A stretch of 51,973 nt of DNA from an uncultured Bacteroidota bacterium (GCA_937934705.1 CALGYY010000024.1:1-51973), one strand, 5' to 3'. Shown: positions 15,764-25,099, numbered from the stretch's first letter. Notes: generated by a model from the sequence alone, not told the origin. Translations and numbers: made by a program.

Positions 15764-16354
15764 TCAGGTTTTTTTGTAAAAGTGCATTTCTGTCAGGTAC
15801 TCATGGACGGGTTCAGGAAGTAAATACCTGACGCTTTTCCCCTTACGGACTGATTCGCGGATAAACGTGGAAGAGATCTGCATCAGCGGTGCATCTATCC
15901 ATTGAACGGCCGGATGCTCCCTGAATTCCCCGCCGTCAGAACCGGGTCTTGGATATACCATAATCCGGTATGAATCCAGAATGGCTTCATAATTTTTCCA
16001 TTTTCCGAGGGTTTGCAGATTGTCAGACCCCATGATGAGAGAAAAGACCCTGTCCGGATACTTCTCTGTCAGCACGCTGAGTGTATGAATGGTGTAAGAA
16101 GGTCTGGGAAGGCTGAATTCAACGCTGGAAGCCTTAAAAGATGGATTATCCTCCACAGCGATCTGTACCATGGCCAGCCGGTGGTGATCATCCAGCAGTC
16201 CGCCCTTTTTCTTGAGCGGATTCTGGGGTGAGATGATGAACCATACTTCATTGAGCCCTCCGTATTCTTTCATGTGATTGGCAATGATGAGGTGCCCCAC
16301 GTGAACAGGATTGAATGAACCGAAATACAGTCCGGTATTTTTTAGATGGGTCAA
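15764..16354 (-). CDS. nadD: NadD, nicotinate-nucleotide adenylyltransferase
   Basis: NadD adenylylates nicotinate mononucleotide in NAD synthesis. The nucleotidyltransferase motif GSFNPVHVGH (12-21) and the C-terminal ISSTFIR motif are both present, and 196 aa is standard. It starts 6 bp after the stop of the large DUF3352/YwqK protein, so the two are probably co-transcribed even though no functional link is known. A second NAD-pathway gene, nadC, lies at the far right of the window. Confidence 0.95.
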   Translation of the reverse strand: MTHLKNTGLYFGSFNPVHVGHLIIANHMKEYGGLNEVWFIISPQNPLKKKGGLLDDHHRLAMVQIAVEDNPSFKASSVEFSLPRPSYTIHTLSVLTEKYPDRVFSLIMGSDNLQTLGKWKNYEAILDSYRIMVYPRPGSDGGEFREHPAVQWIDAPLMQISSTFIRESVRKGKSVRYLLPEPVHEYLTEMHFYKKT

Positions 16355-16360
16355 AACAGT

Positions 16361-18646
16361 TTATTCTTCTTCTTCCTGTTTTTTCTTCTTCTTTTGCTGG
16401 TCTTTCTTCCATTTCTCACGGGTGACCAGCTCCCCTGTCTCTGTATAATGTTTCCACTTGCCTGTTTTTTCCCCGTCTTTATATTCCCCTTCGATCTTAA
16501 TCATCCCGCTGTCGTAAAAGAATTTGGCCTCTCCATCTGCTTTTCCTTTAACGTATTCAACGCTGGCCTTTCGCTCGCCGTTCTCATAAAACTCCCGGTA
16601 AGTCCCGTCGAAAACACCTTCTTTGAAACTGACCTCCGCCATGGTACTCTGTTTATCATTGTCGTAGTAAAACATTGCGATACCCTGGGCCATACGATCC
16701 TCGAAGTTGATGGCCCCTGCAATTTTTCCGCTTTCATAATAGATTCTCCACAAACCCTCAGGAGCCCCGTCAGCAATCCGGCCTTCCATATGCAATGAAG
16801 CGCTGTCATCGTAAAACACCCGGGCAGGGCCGTCGGGAAGCCTTTTATAATGCTCTTCCCTGATGCTCAGGAACCCGGTGTCAATTTCGTTGACCATCAG
16901 CTCCTCTGCTGCACTTTCAATGCTTTCCAGCTCTTCGTTGAAGGCGGCATCTTCCTCAAAGTCGGCCATAAAGGTTGTTTTATAAAGATCATCTTCAGCC
17001 GTCAACTGAAAACCAAGACGGGTGAAACTCATAATAATCTCCTTATTCTCCCGTATTCCCTTCCTCTTATCTCCTTTGCTATAGTAATACAGGTGAGAGT
17101 AGATTTTTGGCATCTGAACAAAAACTGAAACATTATAGTTATTGTCGAATTTGTCAACGAAATCCATGAAAGCTTCATCCCTGGCCAGTGTCCTGGCCAT
17201 GGTGTAATCGTCAATCACATCCATCAGGCAGGATGGTGAATTACTCATCACCACACAATCATCGATATAGGTCAGATAGGGCCGCTCAATATTGTTGAAG
17301 AGTTTGCCGAACAGCATTTTCAGCAATCCGGAAAATCCCAAATAAGAAATCGTATAATTTTTATATTCCACATCCTTAAATTTCGCAAGTCCCAGCGATT
17401 TCTTCCTGACCTGCTTCATAATCCGGTCGAGACCTTTCTGCGCTGCATCAATGTCTTTGGTATGAATGGTGACCACGACATCCTCTTCCCGAGCATTGGA
17501 TGTCGGTTGCATTTTAACGAAGGTGATTTCCTGACCGATCCACGAAAAGAAGTCTTCTTCAAGACTCAGTTTCAGGTATTTTTCGATCTTTTTGACGGTT
17601 TTATCATAATTCTCCGCCCTGCTGGTGTCTTCCGCATCGAAGGTTTTTTTGAGGTTGTTGAAAAGCCCGTTGAAATCATCGAAACAAATGGAGAGATAAA
17701 TCGCCGCCCGGTCTGAAATAATATCATGGGCCTGCATCTTTCCGGGTTTGACACCGATAAAGGCATGCAGGTAGGAGGGAACCGAGTCGATGACCCCTGT
17801 ATAACCGCTGAAACTCAGGTGTTCATCTTCAAGGTCAACATTGAATGCGCTGAATGATAATGCACGGCTCAGCGAGCTCATGCTTTCGCCCGGTTCATCC
17901 ATGAAGCAGCGCAGATAATCGTCGAGCATCCCATAATTCAGGTAAAAAGAAAAGAGTTTTTTGCTGCTAAGGTCCGATACGACCTGTTTGAAGCGCGGGT
18001 TATTCTCCCAGTACCCGGAATCTTTCTGATTGACGGATTTTTCGATCAGCAGCGGCGAAAAGGAACAGCACATCACATTCTCGGCGAAATAAATGCTGAG
18101 AACATCAGAGCTTGCTACATCTGTGAGCATCATCAGTTCCGTGCCGTTGTAATCACGTTTGGTGAGTGTGTATCCAAAGTTGGAAACGATATCGGCGATA
18201 TAATCTTTCAGAAAGGTAATTTTTGAGGCTTTTTTAAGGTCCACCGCGAAGATGAAATCATAGTCGTCATGCGCGATCATGTGTGCAGAGATCAGTAATT
18301 TGCGGTCAGAAAAAAGCATATCGAGTGTTTCGTTGCCTTTGATCAGGGAATCCAGGCTCATGGCATCACTGTTAATATCTTCGAATCCCTTGTTGTTCAT
18401 CAGGTGCTGCCACATCTTACTGTCGCTGAGGGTTACCCATCCTTCGGTCAGGTTGGATGTTTCGATAATAAATACGGCATCATTGGGGATCACGGTAAAG
18501 GGATCCCTGTTCCCGGATTCACCAAAGTAGAACCAGGCGAAGACTCCTCCGCCTGCAAGAATGAGAATGATGAAGATCCAGAGAATGGCCTTGAGGAATT
18601 TTCTTCCTCCTTTTTTCGGAGTCGTGTTTTGAGCAACAGTTTCCAT
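16361..18646 (-). CDS. Membrane-anchored DUF3352-like protein with C-terminal YwqK/MORN-like repeats
   Basis: 761 aa. One N-terminal transmembrane helix (about 19-41) is followed by a large extracytoplasmic region opening with 'FTVIPNDAVFIIETSNLTEGW', a pattern seen in DUF3352-like proteins. The last third (about 605-745) contains five or six repeats of the form 'G..dG.w..YYesGki...' typical of the YwqK/MORN-like 'antitoxin' family, a structural repeat usually unrelated to toxin function. The protein ends in a Lys-then-Glu low-complexity tail (KKKKKQEEEE). It starts 7 bp after the last of three small membrane-protein genes and runs into nadD. The role is unknown; envelope scaffold or sensor is a guess. 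Confidence 0.8.
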   Translation of the reverse strand: METVAQNTTPKKGGRKFLKAILWIFIILILAGGGVFAWFYFGESGNRDPFTVIPNDAVFIIETSNLTEGWVTLSDSKMWQHLMNNKGFEDINSDAMSLDSLIKGNETLDMLFSDRKLLISAHMIAHDDYDFIFAVDLKKASKITFLKDYIADIVSNFGYTLTKRDYNGTELMMLTDVASSDVLSIYFAENVMCCSFSPLLIEKSVNQKDSGYWENNPRFKQVVSDLSSKKLFSFYLNYGMLDDYLRCFMDEPGESMSSLSRALSFSAFNVDLEDEHLSFSGYTGVIDSVPSYLHAFIGVKPGKMQAHDIISDRAAIYLSICFDDFNGLFNNLKKTFDAEDTSRAENYDKTVKKIEKYLKLSLEEDFFSWIGQEITFVKMQPTSNAREEDVVVTIHTKDIDAAQKGLDRIMKQVRKKSLGLAKFKDVEYKNYTISYLGFSGLLKMLFGKLFNNIERPYLTYIDDCVVMSNSPSCLMDVIDDYTMARTLARDEAFMDFVDKFDNNYNVSVFVQMPKIYSHLYYYSKGDKRKGIRENKEIIMSFTRLGFQLTAEDDLYKTTFMADFEEDAAFNEELESIESAAEELMVNEIDTGFLSIREEHYKRLPDGPARVFYDDSASLHMEGRIADGAPEGLWRIYYESGKIAGAINFEDRMAQGIAMFYYDNDKQSTMAEVSFKEGVFDGTYREFYENGERKASVEYVKGKADGEAKFFYDSGMIKIEGEYKDGEKTGKWKHYTETGELVTREKWKKDQQKKKKKQEEEE

Positions 18647-18653
18647 ATGGGGA

Positions 18654-19115
18654 TTATTTCATTTTTTTAAGATACAATGAATACATCATCAGAAAAAACA
18701 ATGTAAAAATGGTGTTGACCAGCAAACGGACCAGCAGGTAAGATACCCCGAGTTTCGTCAGGAAAAGAAAGGGCAGTCCCAGCATAAGAACCTCTGCGGA
18801 CAGGTATAAAAAGAAGCCACTTTTCCTCAGTCTGAACATCAGAACAAGGCCTGCAGCAATTACCGCGTAAAGGATCATTTTTACGATCAGGTAAAAGGTG
18901 TTTCCGGCTGCATCTTCATGCATTATGGTGTCGAGAAAAGGGAGTGACAAGTGCCTGATCATTTCCTCACCGGCAAGGACCTGGACAAAGCCGAGTAATG
19001 CACCGCCCGCCGTGTTGAACGTCGAAAGGATCAGCAGAATGATGAGGCCTGCCGGTCTTTTGGTTCTGCCTTCAGTGAAAGTGTTAACTGCTGTGACTTC
19101 CTGCTTTGTTTCCAT
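18654..19115 (-). CDS. Four-helix membrane protein, paralog 3 of a tandem trio
   Basis: 153-aa integral membrane protein with a short charged N-terminus and four predicted helices (about 23-45, 70-93, 96-118, 124-147). It shares with the next two genes upstream a pattern of 'RP.gLi.LLilS..n..gg.l' in helix 1 and a Leu-Arg-Lys-rich turn followed by 'FfLYl' before helix 3. It starts 88 bp downstream of paralog 2 and ends 7 bp before the DUF3352/YwqK gene. No known family is recognised with confidence. Confidence 0.8.
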   Translation of the reverse strand: METKQEVTAVNTFTEGRTKRPAGLIILLILSTFNTAGGALLGFVQVLAGEEMIRHLSLPFLDTIMHEDAAGNTFYLIVKMILYAVIAAGLVLMFRLRKSGFFLYLSAEVLMLGLPFLFLTKLGVSYLLVRLLVNTIFTLFFLMMYSLYLKKMK

Positions 19116-19203
19116 GGGATAAAATTAACAAATAAGATGAATACCATCACTGCGAGGCCAGAAATCGGGGATGGGCTAAGGGGGCGTGACGATCACAAGA
19201 ACA

Positions 19204-19632
19204 TCATTTTTTCATGGTTGATGTCAGCATGGAAAGACTGATAACGGAGGAGATCAGCAGGATAAGCTGAATGAGGTTAACAGGGTGGAACACCACAAAC
19301 AGCGAGGCTGTGATCATTAGAAATGCAGGGATTGCGTAAAGCCAGAACGCCTTTCTCCTGAGTTTCAGCATCAGAATGCAGCCGATTGCGGCGGCACCGT
19401 AAATCAGGCTTCCTCCTATCATCATCAGCCGTACCAGCCAGGTATCCAGCCGAAGGATGGCGTCAAAAGGGGGACCCAGTAAAACAGCGAACCACTGGTA
19501 GAGAAAAAGACTGCTGAATGAGATCAGGAACAGGAGCCCGGTATAGATCAGGTTCATGGTGCAGATCAGGCGGATCAGAACCACCGGTGCCCGACCAGCC
19601 TGATGAATGTCTGGTGAAGGATGCTGCTGCAT
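19204..19632 (-). CDS. Four-helix membrane protein, paralog 2 of a tandem trio
   Basis: 142-aa membrane protein with four predicted helices (about 18-42, 65-88, 94-112, 117-137). The loop between helices 2 and 3 has KLRRKAFWLYAIP, matching RLRKSGFFLYLSA in paralog 3 and GRRGGFVLYLIP in paralog 1, which supports common descent. It begins 6 bp after paralog 1 and so is co-transcribed with it. Function unknown; no charged residues typical of transporters lie within the helices. Confidence 0.78.
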   Translation of the reverse strand: MQQHPSPDIHQAGRAPVVLIRLICTMNLIYTGLLFLISFSSLFLYQWFAVLLGPPFDAILRLDTWLVRLMMIGGSLIYGAAAIGCILMLKLRRKAFWLYAIPAFLMITASLFVVFHPVNLIQLILLISSVISLSMLTSTMKK

Positions 19633-19638
19633 AAGAAC

Positions 19639-20064
19639 TTATTCACTTTTCATTTTGCGTACCTGCGTGGCGTAGAGCACGATGAAAAGAAGGCTGATGA
19701 GGGTAAAGACCAGAAAGCCGAGGTTAAAAGCGCTGATGGTGAGTATCGCCTGAAGCACGAAAACGAGTCCGTTGGGAATCAGGTAAAGCACAAAACCGCC
19801 CCGCCTGCCGGCGAACATCAGTATGGCACCCCAGAGCGAAAGCGCCCAAATAATGAAGAGTGACAGAAAAAGAATCACAAAAAAGGAGGCACTGTAATCT
19901 GCCACACCGGGGATCATGGGTTCAGCTTTCATCAGCAGCCATTCGGAACTGAAGATGCCCGCCAGGGAAATCAGCATGGCGCTTCCGCTGAAAATGAAGG
20001 TCAGAATACATAAGATACTGAGTAATACGGGCCTTTTTCCGTTGTTAACCTTGGTGGAGGACAT
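19639..20064 (-). CDS. Four-helix membrane protein, paralog 1 of a tandem trio
   Basis: 141 aa from the ATG at 20064 (MSSTKVNNGKRPVLLSIL); a longer frame to 20130 would run through the -7 element at 20087 and is rejected. It has four predicted helices with the same N-terminal 'RPvlLsiLcilTfi' and 'LYLIP' features as its two neighbours, ending in a short basic tail (RKMKSE). It is the first gene of a run continuing through paralogs 2 and 3 to the DUF3352/YwqK gene and nadD. Function unknown. Confidence 0.78.
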   Translation of the reverse strand: MSSTKVNNGKRPVLLSILCILTFIFSGSAMLISLAGIFSSEWLLMKAEPMIPGVADYSASFFVILFLSLFIIWALSLWGAILMFAGRRGGFVLYLIPNGLVFVLQAILTISAFNLGFLVFTLISLLFIVLYATQVRKMKSE

Positions 20065-20086
20065 GGTTTGATCGGTTTTGTGAATA

Positions 20087-20094
20087 CAAATATA
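20087..20094 (-). promoter_or_regulatory. -7 element for the four-helix trio operon
   Basis: Minus-strand TATATTTG (TAnnTTTG) lies 22 bases before the ATG at 20064. It is divergent from the T9SS gene at 20233, whose own near-match TACTTTTA (20209-20216) is 7 of 8. Confidence 0.62.
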
Positions 20095-20232
20095 AAAAAG
20101 CGGGAGGAGCTTTCCGGTCTCCGCAAACAATAAACCTCTTTTTCAGCAGTTTATTTTTTCCACGCGGGATATTTTAGCGGGACTTTCTGCCCGATGCGAA
20201 AAATTTTGTACTTTTATATGTTTTTTAATGAT

Positions 20233-22836
20233 ATGAAGCGCTTACTGACAGCGGGATTTTTACTGATATGGATGGGGTCGGCGGCCTGGGCCACACACCA
20301 GCGCGCAGGAGAGATTACCTATACCTGGCTGGGAAATTTTATGTACCAGGTGACTATCGTTACCTATACGTATACGCCTTCACTGGCAGATCGTCCTGAA
20401 CTGACCATTAACTGGGGAGACGGGACTTCTGACGTGGTACAAAGGGTTGAGAAAGTAAACCTGCCCAACGATATTTCACGGAATGTATATACTTACAATG
20501 GTGCCGGCACAGGAGGTATTCACAATTATCCCGGCCCGGGATCCTACAAGCTCTGGCTGGAAGATCCCAACCGCAACTACGGCATCCTCAATATCCCCAA
20601 TTCTGTAAATGTTCCGTTTTACCTCGAAACATGGCTTCACATCAACCCCTTTCTCGGCGGCAATTCGTCACCCGTTCTTCTGAACCCGCCCATTGACAAC
20701 GCATGTATCAACCAGGTGTTTATTCACAACCCCTGGGCTTATGATGCTGACGGAGACAGCCTTTCATACCGCCTCGATACCTGCATGGGGATGGGAGGAT
20801 TGAACATTCCCGGATTTACTCAACCACCGGCCAGTACTTCTCTGACCGTAGATCCTTATACAGGAGACCTGACCTGGGACAGCCCTACACTGAACGGAGA
20901 ATTCAATGTTGCCATACTCATCGAAGAATGGCGCTACGGATACAAGATCGGCTCTGTTCTTCGCGACCTCCAGATCACTGTTGTGGCCTGTACCAACCAA
21001 CCGCCAGTACTGACAAAATTTCAGGATACCTGTGTGGAGGCCGGCACTTTACTGACAGTGGATGTGACCGCCACCGACCCGGAGGGAGGATTTGTTACCC
21101 TTACAGGAAATGGAGGGCCACTGCTGCTTACCGACAGTCCGGCCGACTTTCCCCAACCTGTAACCGGGCTGGGCTCGGTAACATCAGTTTTTTCATGGCA
21201 AACAACATGCTCCCATGTAAAAAAGCAACCCTATCAGGTCAATTTTAAAGCACAGGATAACGGTTTCCCCGTGAATCTGGTTGATTTTTCATCACTCCGG
21301 ATTACCGTTGTGGCCCCGGAACCTGAAAACCTGAGCGCAACCCCTGTCGGTACGAGCATACACCTGAAATGGGACCGCAGTCCGTGCGGGAATGCAAACG
21401 GTTATAAGATCTACCGAAGAAGTGGCTACTATGGCTTCTTCCCCGACCACTGTGAAACCGGAGTCCCCGCTTATACCGGCTATTCAGAGATTGCTTCTGT
21501 CCCGGGTATTAACGATACAACATATGTCGATAATGATGGAGGATCCGGTCTGATTCACGGCAATGATTACTGTTATATGGTGATTGCCACCTTCGACGAC
21601 GGTGCGGAAAGCTACGCTTCTCTTGAAGCATGCGCCAACCTGAAAAGGGATGTGCCGGTGATCACGCACGTGAGCATTAATAAAACGGATGTAGCTGCCG
21701 GTTCAGTGTTCATTGACTGGGCCAGGCCTACAGAACTTGATACCATTGCAGCACCCGGACCTTACAAGTACCTGATCTGGCGTGCTGCGCAACTGGCCGG
21801 GGCACCCTATGCACTGATCGACTCACTGATCGGATTAAATGATACATTATATATTGACACGCTTCTCAATACATTCTCCAATCCATACCGTTACAGGATA
21901 GATCTGTGGAACGACAGTCCGGGAAACCGTTTCTTTATCGGTTCCTCTCACTTTGCATCCTCTGTTTTCCTGGAGTTGACCCCTTCTGACAATAAGCTGA
22001 AGCTGGATTGGAATTATGACGTTCCATGGCAGAATGACACACACACCATTTACCGGCTGAATCCCTCCACTTTATTGTGGGATTCCATTGCCTCTTCGCT
22101 GACCAATACATACACGGATACCGGATTAATCAATGGTCAGACCTACTGCTATAAAGTGAGAACCTCAGGACGTTATTCCGCTCCGGGATACATTGACCCG
22201 ATCAGGAATTTCAGCCAGGAGAGCTGTGGCTCTCCCATTGACAATGAGCCACCCTGCGCACCGGTGCTTAATGTGACGCCTGATTGTGAATTGGTGACCA
22301 ATCTTCTGGTATGGACCAATCCCAATCATTCCTGTGCGGGCGATGTCGTCAGCTATATCCTGTATTATACCCCTGATGTGTCACTCGATTTCCAGATACT
22401 GGCCACCATAAACAATCCCGACGATACGAGCTGGCTCCACACCGGTATTGAAACCATTGCGGGTTGCTATACTGTGGTCGCCGTAGACTCTTTCGGGAAT
22501 GTAAGCCCTTACAGTATTCCGGTTTGTCAGGACATTGAAACATGTGACATCTATGAACTTCCTAATGTGTTCACGCCCAACGGCGATGGGGTGAATGACC
22601 TGCTGATTCCTTTCCCGTATGATTTCGTGGAGAGTGTCAATATGAATATTTATAACCGCTGGGGATCAAAAGTGTTTGAGACGAAAAATCCCGATATTCT
22701 TTGGGATGGCAGGAATCAGTTCACCAAACTCGACTGTTCTGAGGGTGTATATTATTATGTGTGTGATGTTTTTGAGCGGCGACTGGGGGGTGTCGTCAAA
22801 CGCAGCCTCCACGGGACGGTCACGCTCCTGCGATGA
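20233..22836 (+). CDS. Large secreted FN3-like protein with T9SS type-B sorting domain
   Basis: 867 aa from ATG 20233, which gives a clean signal peptide (MKRLLTAGFLLIWMGSAAWA); the frame extends upstream to 20194 without one. The N-terminal 300 residues have a gliding-motility-protein style 'HQRAGEITYTWLG' opening and cadherin/Ig-like sections with Asp-rich loops ('YDADGDSLSYRLD'). Three or four FN3-like modules follow (about 390-770). The C-terminal 90 residues (from 'LPNVFTPNGDGVNDLL') are the type-B CTD directing export and surface attachment by T9SS. It is likely an adhesin or structural surface protein; the ligand is unknown. Confidence 0.87.
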   Translation: MKRLLTAGFLLIWMGSAAWATHQRAGEITYTWLGNFMYQVTIVTYTYTPSLADRPELTINWGDGTSDVVQRVEKVNLPNDISRNVYTYNGAGTGGIHNYPGPGSYKLWLEDPNRNYGILNIPNSVNVPFYLETWLHINPFLGGNSSPVLLNPPIDNACINQVFIHNPWAYDADGDSLSYRLDTCMGMGGLNIPGFTQPPASTSLTVDPYTGDLTWDSPTLNGEFNVAILIEEWRYGYKIGSVLRDLQITVVACTNQPPVLTKFQDTCVEAGTLLTVDVTATDPEGGFVTLTGNGGPLLLTDSPADFPQPVTGLGSVTSVFSWQTTCSHVKKQPYQVNFKAQDNGFPVNLVDFSSLRITVVAPEPENLSATPVGTSIHLKWDRSPCGNANGYKIYRRSGYYGFFPDHCETGVPAYTGYSEIASVPGINDTTYVDNDGGSGLIHGNDYCYMVIATFDDGAESYASLEACANLKRDVPVITHVSINKTDVAAGSVFIDWARPTELDTIAAPGPYKYLIWRAAQLAGAPYALIDSLIGLNDTLYIDTLLNTFSNPYRYRIDLWNDSPGNRFFIGSSHFASSVFLELTPSDNKLKLDWNYDVPWQNDTHTIYRLNPSTLLWDSIASSLTNTYTDTGLINGQTYCYKVRTSGRYSAPGYIDPIRNFSQESCGSPIDNEPPCAPVLNVTPDCELVTNLLVWTNPNHSCAGDVVSYILYYTPDVSLDFQILATINNPDDTSWLHTGIETIAGCYTVVAVDSFGNVSPYSIPVCQDIETCDIYELPNVFTPNGDGVNDLLIPFPYDFVESVNMNIYNRWGSKVFETKNPDILWDGRNQFTKLDCSEGVYYYVCDVFERRLGGVVKRSLHGTVTLLR

Positions 22837-22870
22837 GTATAAATGAAGAAAATGAAGATCAACCTTTTGC

Positions 22871-22902
22871 AAGGCCTGGGAACCCCCCGGCCTTTCTTTT
22901 TT
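22871..22902 (+). terminator. Terminator after the FN3-like T9SS gene
   Basis: AAGGCCTGGG (22871-22880) pairs with CCCCGGCCTT (22884-22893; nine of ten pairs), followed by a T-rich tract to 22902. It lies 34 bases past the stop codon. Confidence 0.8.
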
Positions 22903-22930
22903 GCCAATTGAGGTATTTTGTGTTATTTTG
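22901..22930 (+). promoter_or_regulatory. Candidate promoter for OPT transporter
   Basis: TTG (22901-22903), 19 bases, then TTATTTTG (22923-22930; 7 of 8 to TAnnTTTG). The spacing equals that of the full-consensus promoters elsewhere in the window. The -33 begins in the T tract of the preceding terminator. The start codon is 42 bases downstream. Confidence 0.5.
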
Positions 22931-22971
22931 AGCCCGAATTCGGTTTTTCCTTCACTTAAATCATAACAGCT

Positions 22972-25044
22972 ATGGCAGAAGAAAAAAAGTTTGTGCCATT
23001 TGTTTCTTCGGAAACCAATATGGCTGAATTTACCATCCGGGCGCTGATCATTGGCTTGATCATGTCGGTGGTGCTTGGAGCGGCCAATGCATACCTGGGA
23101 CTGAAAGCCGGTATGACCATTGCCGCGACTTATCCGGCCGCGGTGATCGGGATGGCCATCCTGAAGATCGTCAGGGGCTCTGTTCTGGAAGAAAATTTTG
23201 CCAGAACGGTCGGTTCCATTGGGGAATCGGTGGCCGCAGGTGCCATTTTTACACTGCCGGCCTTCTTTATCTCAGGGATATGGGCCGATTTCTACACACC
23301 GGGACATTACATCACCTCTACCCTGATCCTGATCGCGGGCGGTGTACTGGGGATCATGTTTGTAGCCTTACTCAGAAGGGTCATGGTGGAAGATGTTGAG
23401 ATGAAGTTCCCTGAATCCATTGCTGCAGCCGAAATCCACAAAGCCGGCCGCAGGGGTGGCGGAGGATCCAAATTCCTTTTTGGTGCCATGATCGGGGGAG
23501 CACTCATCAAAGCGCTCGGTGAATTTAAATTCTTTGCGGTGGCATGGGAAAAATTCATTGCATTTGGGAAAAGCACCATAACCGGAACCGTTTTTCAGGG
23601 TCAGGGAGGACTTTACCTCAGCTCCCCGGGAATCAGTCCGGCATACATGGGTGTAGGATATATTATCGGGCCTAAACTTGGCGCCCTCAACTTCAGCGGG
23701 GGTATCATCGCCTGGGGTCTGCTGACGCCGATTATCTATTACTTCATCGCACCGCATATCAATTTCGAATTCCTGAATTCCTGGGCCAGTATCCTGCAGG
23801 CCAAGGATCCGAACCTGACCACCGAAGCAGCACTGGGCCGCGTTAGCGATCCTTCATTCCAGATCGGACAGGTATGGCGTTTCATCGTCCGTCCGATTGC
23901 CATCGGCGGTATGCTTATGGGAGCCATTTACACCCTGTTCAAAATGAGAAAAAGTCTTGGAGCAGGGATTAAGCGGGCCATCGGCGACGTACGCAAAGCT
24001 GCAGGTGCCAAAGGGGAAACCTCCAGAATCGATAAGGATATTTCCTTCGGATGGATACTCATCGGTATTCTGGGCGTAGCCATTCTGACATTTGTGATCA
24101 CTTTCTGGATCTTCAACGCTGGTCTGCTGGTGGCCATCGTGGCGGCCACCGTCATGATCATCCTGGCCTTTCTTTTTGCCGCTGTTTCAGGTTATCTGGT
24201 GGGGATCATGGGATCCAGCAATAACCCGATTTCAGGATTGACACTGACCGCACTGGTGGTTACAGCATTGATCCTCGCTGCACTGGGTGTCTCAGGAACC
24301 GAAGGCGTAGCCTCCGTGCTGGGCGTTGCCGCAATTGTTTGTGTTTCTGCTGCCGTGGCTGGTGAGATGTTACAGGATCTGAAAGCCGGTCACATCCTGG
24401 GTGGTACACCCTGGAAAATGCAGGTGGGTGACATCATCGGGGTGATCCTCGCTGGTGCTGTCATGTTCGGCGTTTTGGTGATCCTCAATGAAGGCGATAT
24501 CGCTCAGGGCGTTAAAGAAGGCTACGAAGGCGGTTTTGGAAGCAAGAACCTTTCTGCTCCCCAGGCTAGCCTCATGGCCATGCTCTCTCAGGGAATCGTC
24601 GGCGGCGAGATGGCCTGGCCCCTGATTATCGTTGGAATGCTCATGGGACTCGGACTGATCCTGATGCAGGTGAAAAGTCCCATGCTGGTCAGCGTTGGTA
24701 TGTACCTGCCGCTGGAAACCACTTTTGCGATCTTCCTCGGAGGTGCTGTTAAGGGCATTATGGAAATGATACAGAAGCGCAAAAAATTCAACGAAGGACA
24801 AATGATACGTTCAGAGAATGTGGGTGTGCTCCTCGCCTCCGGCTTTATTGCAGGAGAGGCACTAATGGGCCTGATTTTCGCCCTGCTCTATTTCCTGAAC
24901 GTGCCCACCTTTGCCATATTTGAGAACCCGAACTTTGGTGTCAGCATCATCGTACTCGTTGTGATTGCTGTAGCCATGATCTGGTTCCCCATAAAGAACA
25001 AAGGTGCTGCGGATGAACCGCCGCCTCCCAGTGGTAGTTTCTAA
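22972..25044 (+). CDS. OPT family oligopeptide transporter
   Basis: 690-aa polytopic inner-membrane protein with about 15-16 hydrophobic helices. The N-terminal 'ANAYLGLKAGMTIAATYPAA' and the internal 'MGSSNNPISGLTLTALV' and 'QDLKAGHILGGTPWKMQ' segments are hallmarks of bacterial OPT proteins. These proton-coupled symporters import small peptides or, in some subfamilies, metal-siderophore complexes; the substrate cannot be read from sequence. It is monocistronic between two terminators. Length is normal for the bacterial branch. Confidence 0.95.
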   Translation: MAEEKKFVPFVSSETNMAEFTIRALIIGLIMSVVLGAANAYLGLKAGMTIAATYPAAVIGMAILKIVRGSVLEENFARTVGSIGESVAAGAIFTLPAFFISGIWADFYTPGHYITSTLILIAGGVLGIMFVALLRRVMVEDVEMKFPESIAAAEIHKAGRRGGGGSKFLFGAMIGGALIKALGEFKFFAVAWEKFIAFGKSTITGTVFQGQGGLYLSSPGISPAYMGVGYIIGPKLGALNFSGGIIAWGLLTPIIYYFIAPHINFEFLNSWASILQAKDPNLTTEAALGRVSDPSFQIGQVWRFIVRPIAIGGMLMGAIYTLFKMRKSLGAGIKRAIGDVRKAAGAKGETSRIDKDISFGWILIGILGVAILTFVITFWIFNAGLLVAIVAATVMIILAFLFAAVSGYLVGIMGSSNNPISGLTLTALVVTALILAALGVSGTEGVASVLGVAAIVCVSAAVAGEMLQDLKAGHILGGTPWKMQVGDIIGVILAGAVMFGVLVILNEGDIAQGVKEGYEGGFGSKNLSAPQASLMAMLSQGIVGGEMAWPLIIVGMLMGLGLILMQVKSPMLVSVGMYLPLETTFAIFLGGAVKGIMEMIQKRKKFNEGQMIRSENVGVLLASGFIAGEALMGLIFALLYFLNVPTFAIFENPNFGVSIIVLVVIAVAMIWFPIKNKGAADEPPPPSGSF

Positions 25045-25052
25045 TCACTTGA

Positions 25053-25089
25053 AGAATTGGGATGTGCTGGTCACATCCCAATTCTGTTT
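25053..25089 (+). terminator. Terminator after OPT gene
   Basis: AGAATTGGGATGTG (25053-25066), loop CTGGT, and its perfect 14-bp complement (25072-25085). The T tract is weak (GTTTA). The hairpin abuts the next promoter's -7 element. Confidence 0.85.
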
Positions 25090-25091
25090 AA

Positions 25092-25099
25092 TATATTTG
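25092..25099 (+). promoter_or_regulatory. -7 element for the patatin operon
   Basis: TATATTTG fits TAnnTTTG. The ATG at 25119, with GAGGAA just before it, lies 20 bases downstream, giving a short leader. The region where -33 would sit is inside the preceding terminator hairpin. Confidence 0.65.

Noticed and set aside
16361..16850. Toxin-antitoxin system suggested by YwqK 'antitoxin' repeats
   Set aside because: No toxin gene is adjacent, and the repeats are part of a 761-aa membrane protein; the family name is historical.
18900..20064. Possible CRISPR or phage membrane-gene array because of three similar small genes
   Set aside because: No direct repeats or spacers; the similarity is at protein level between full-length genes.
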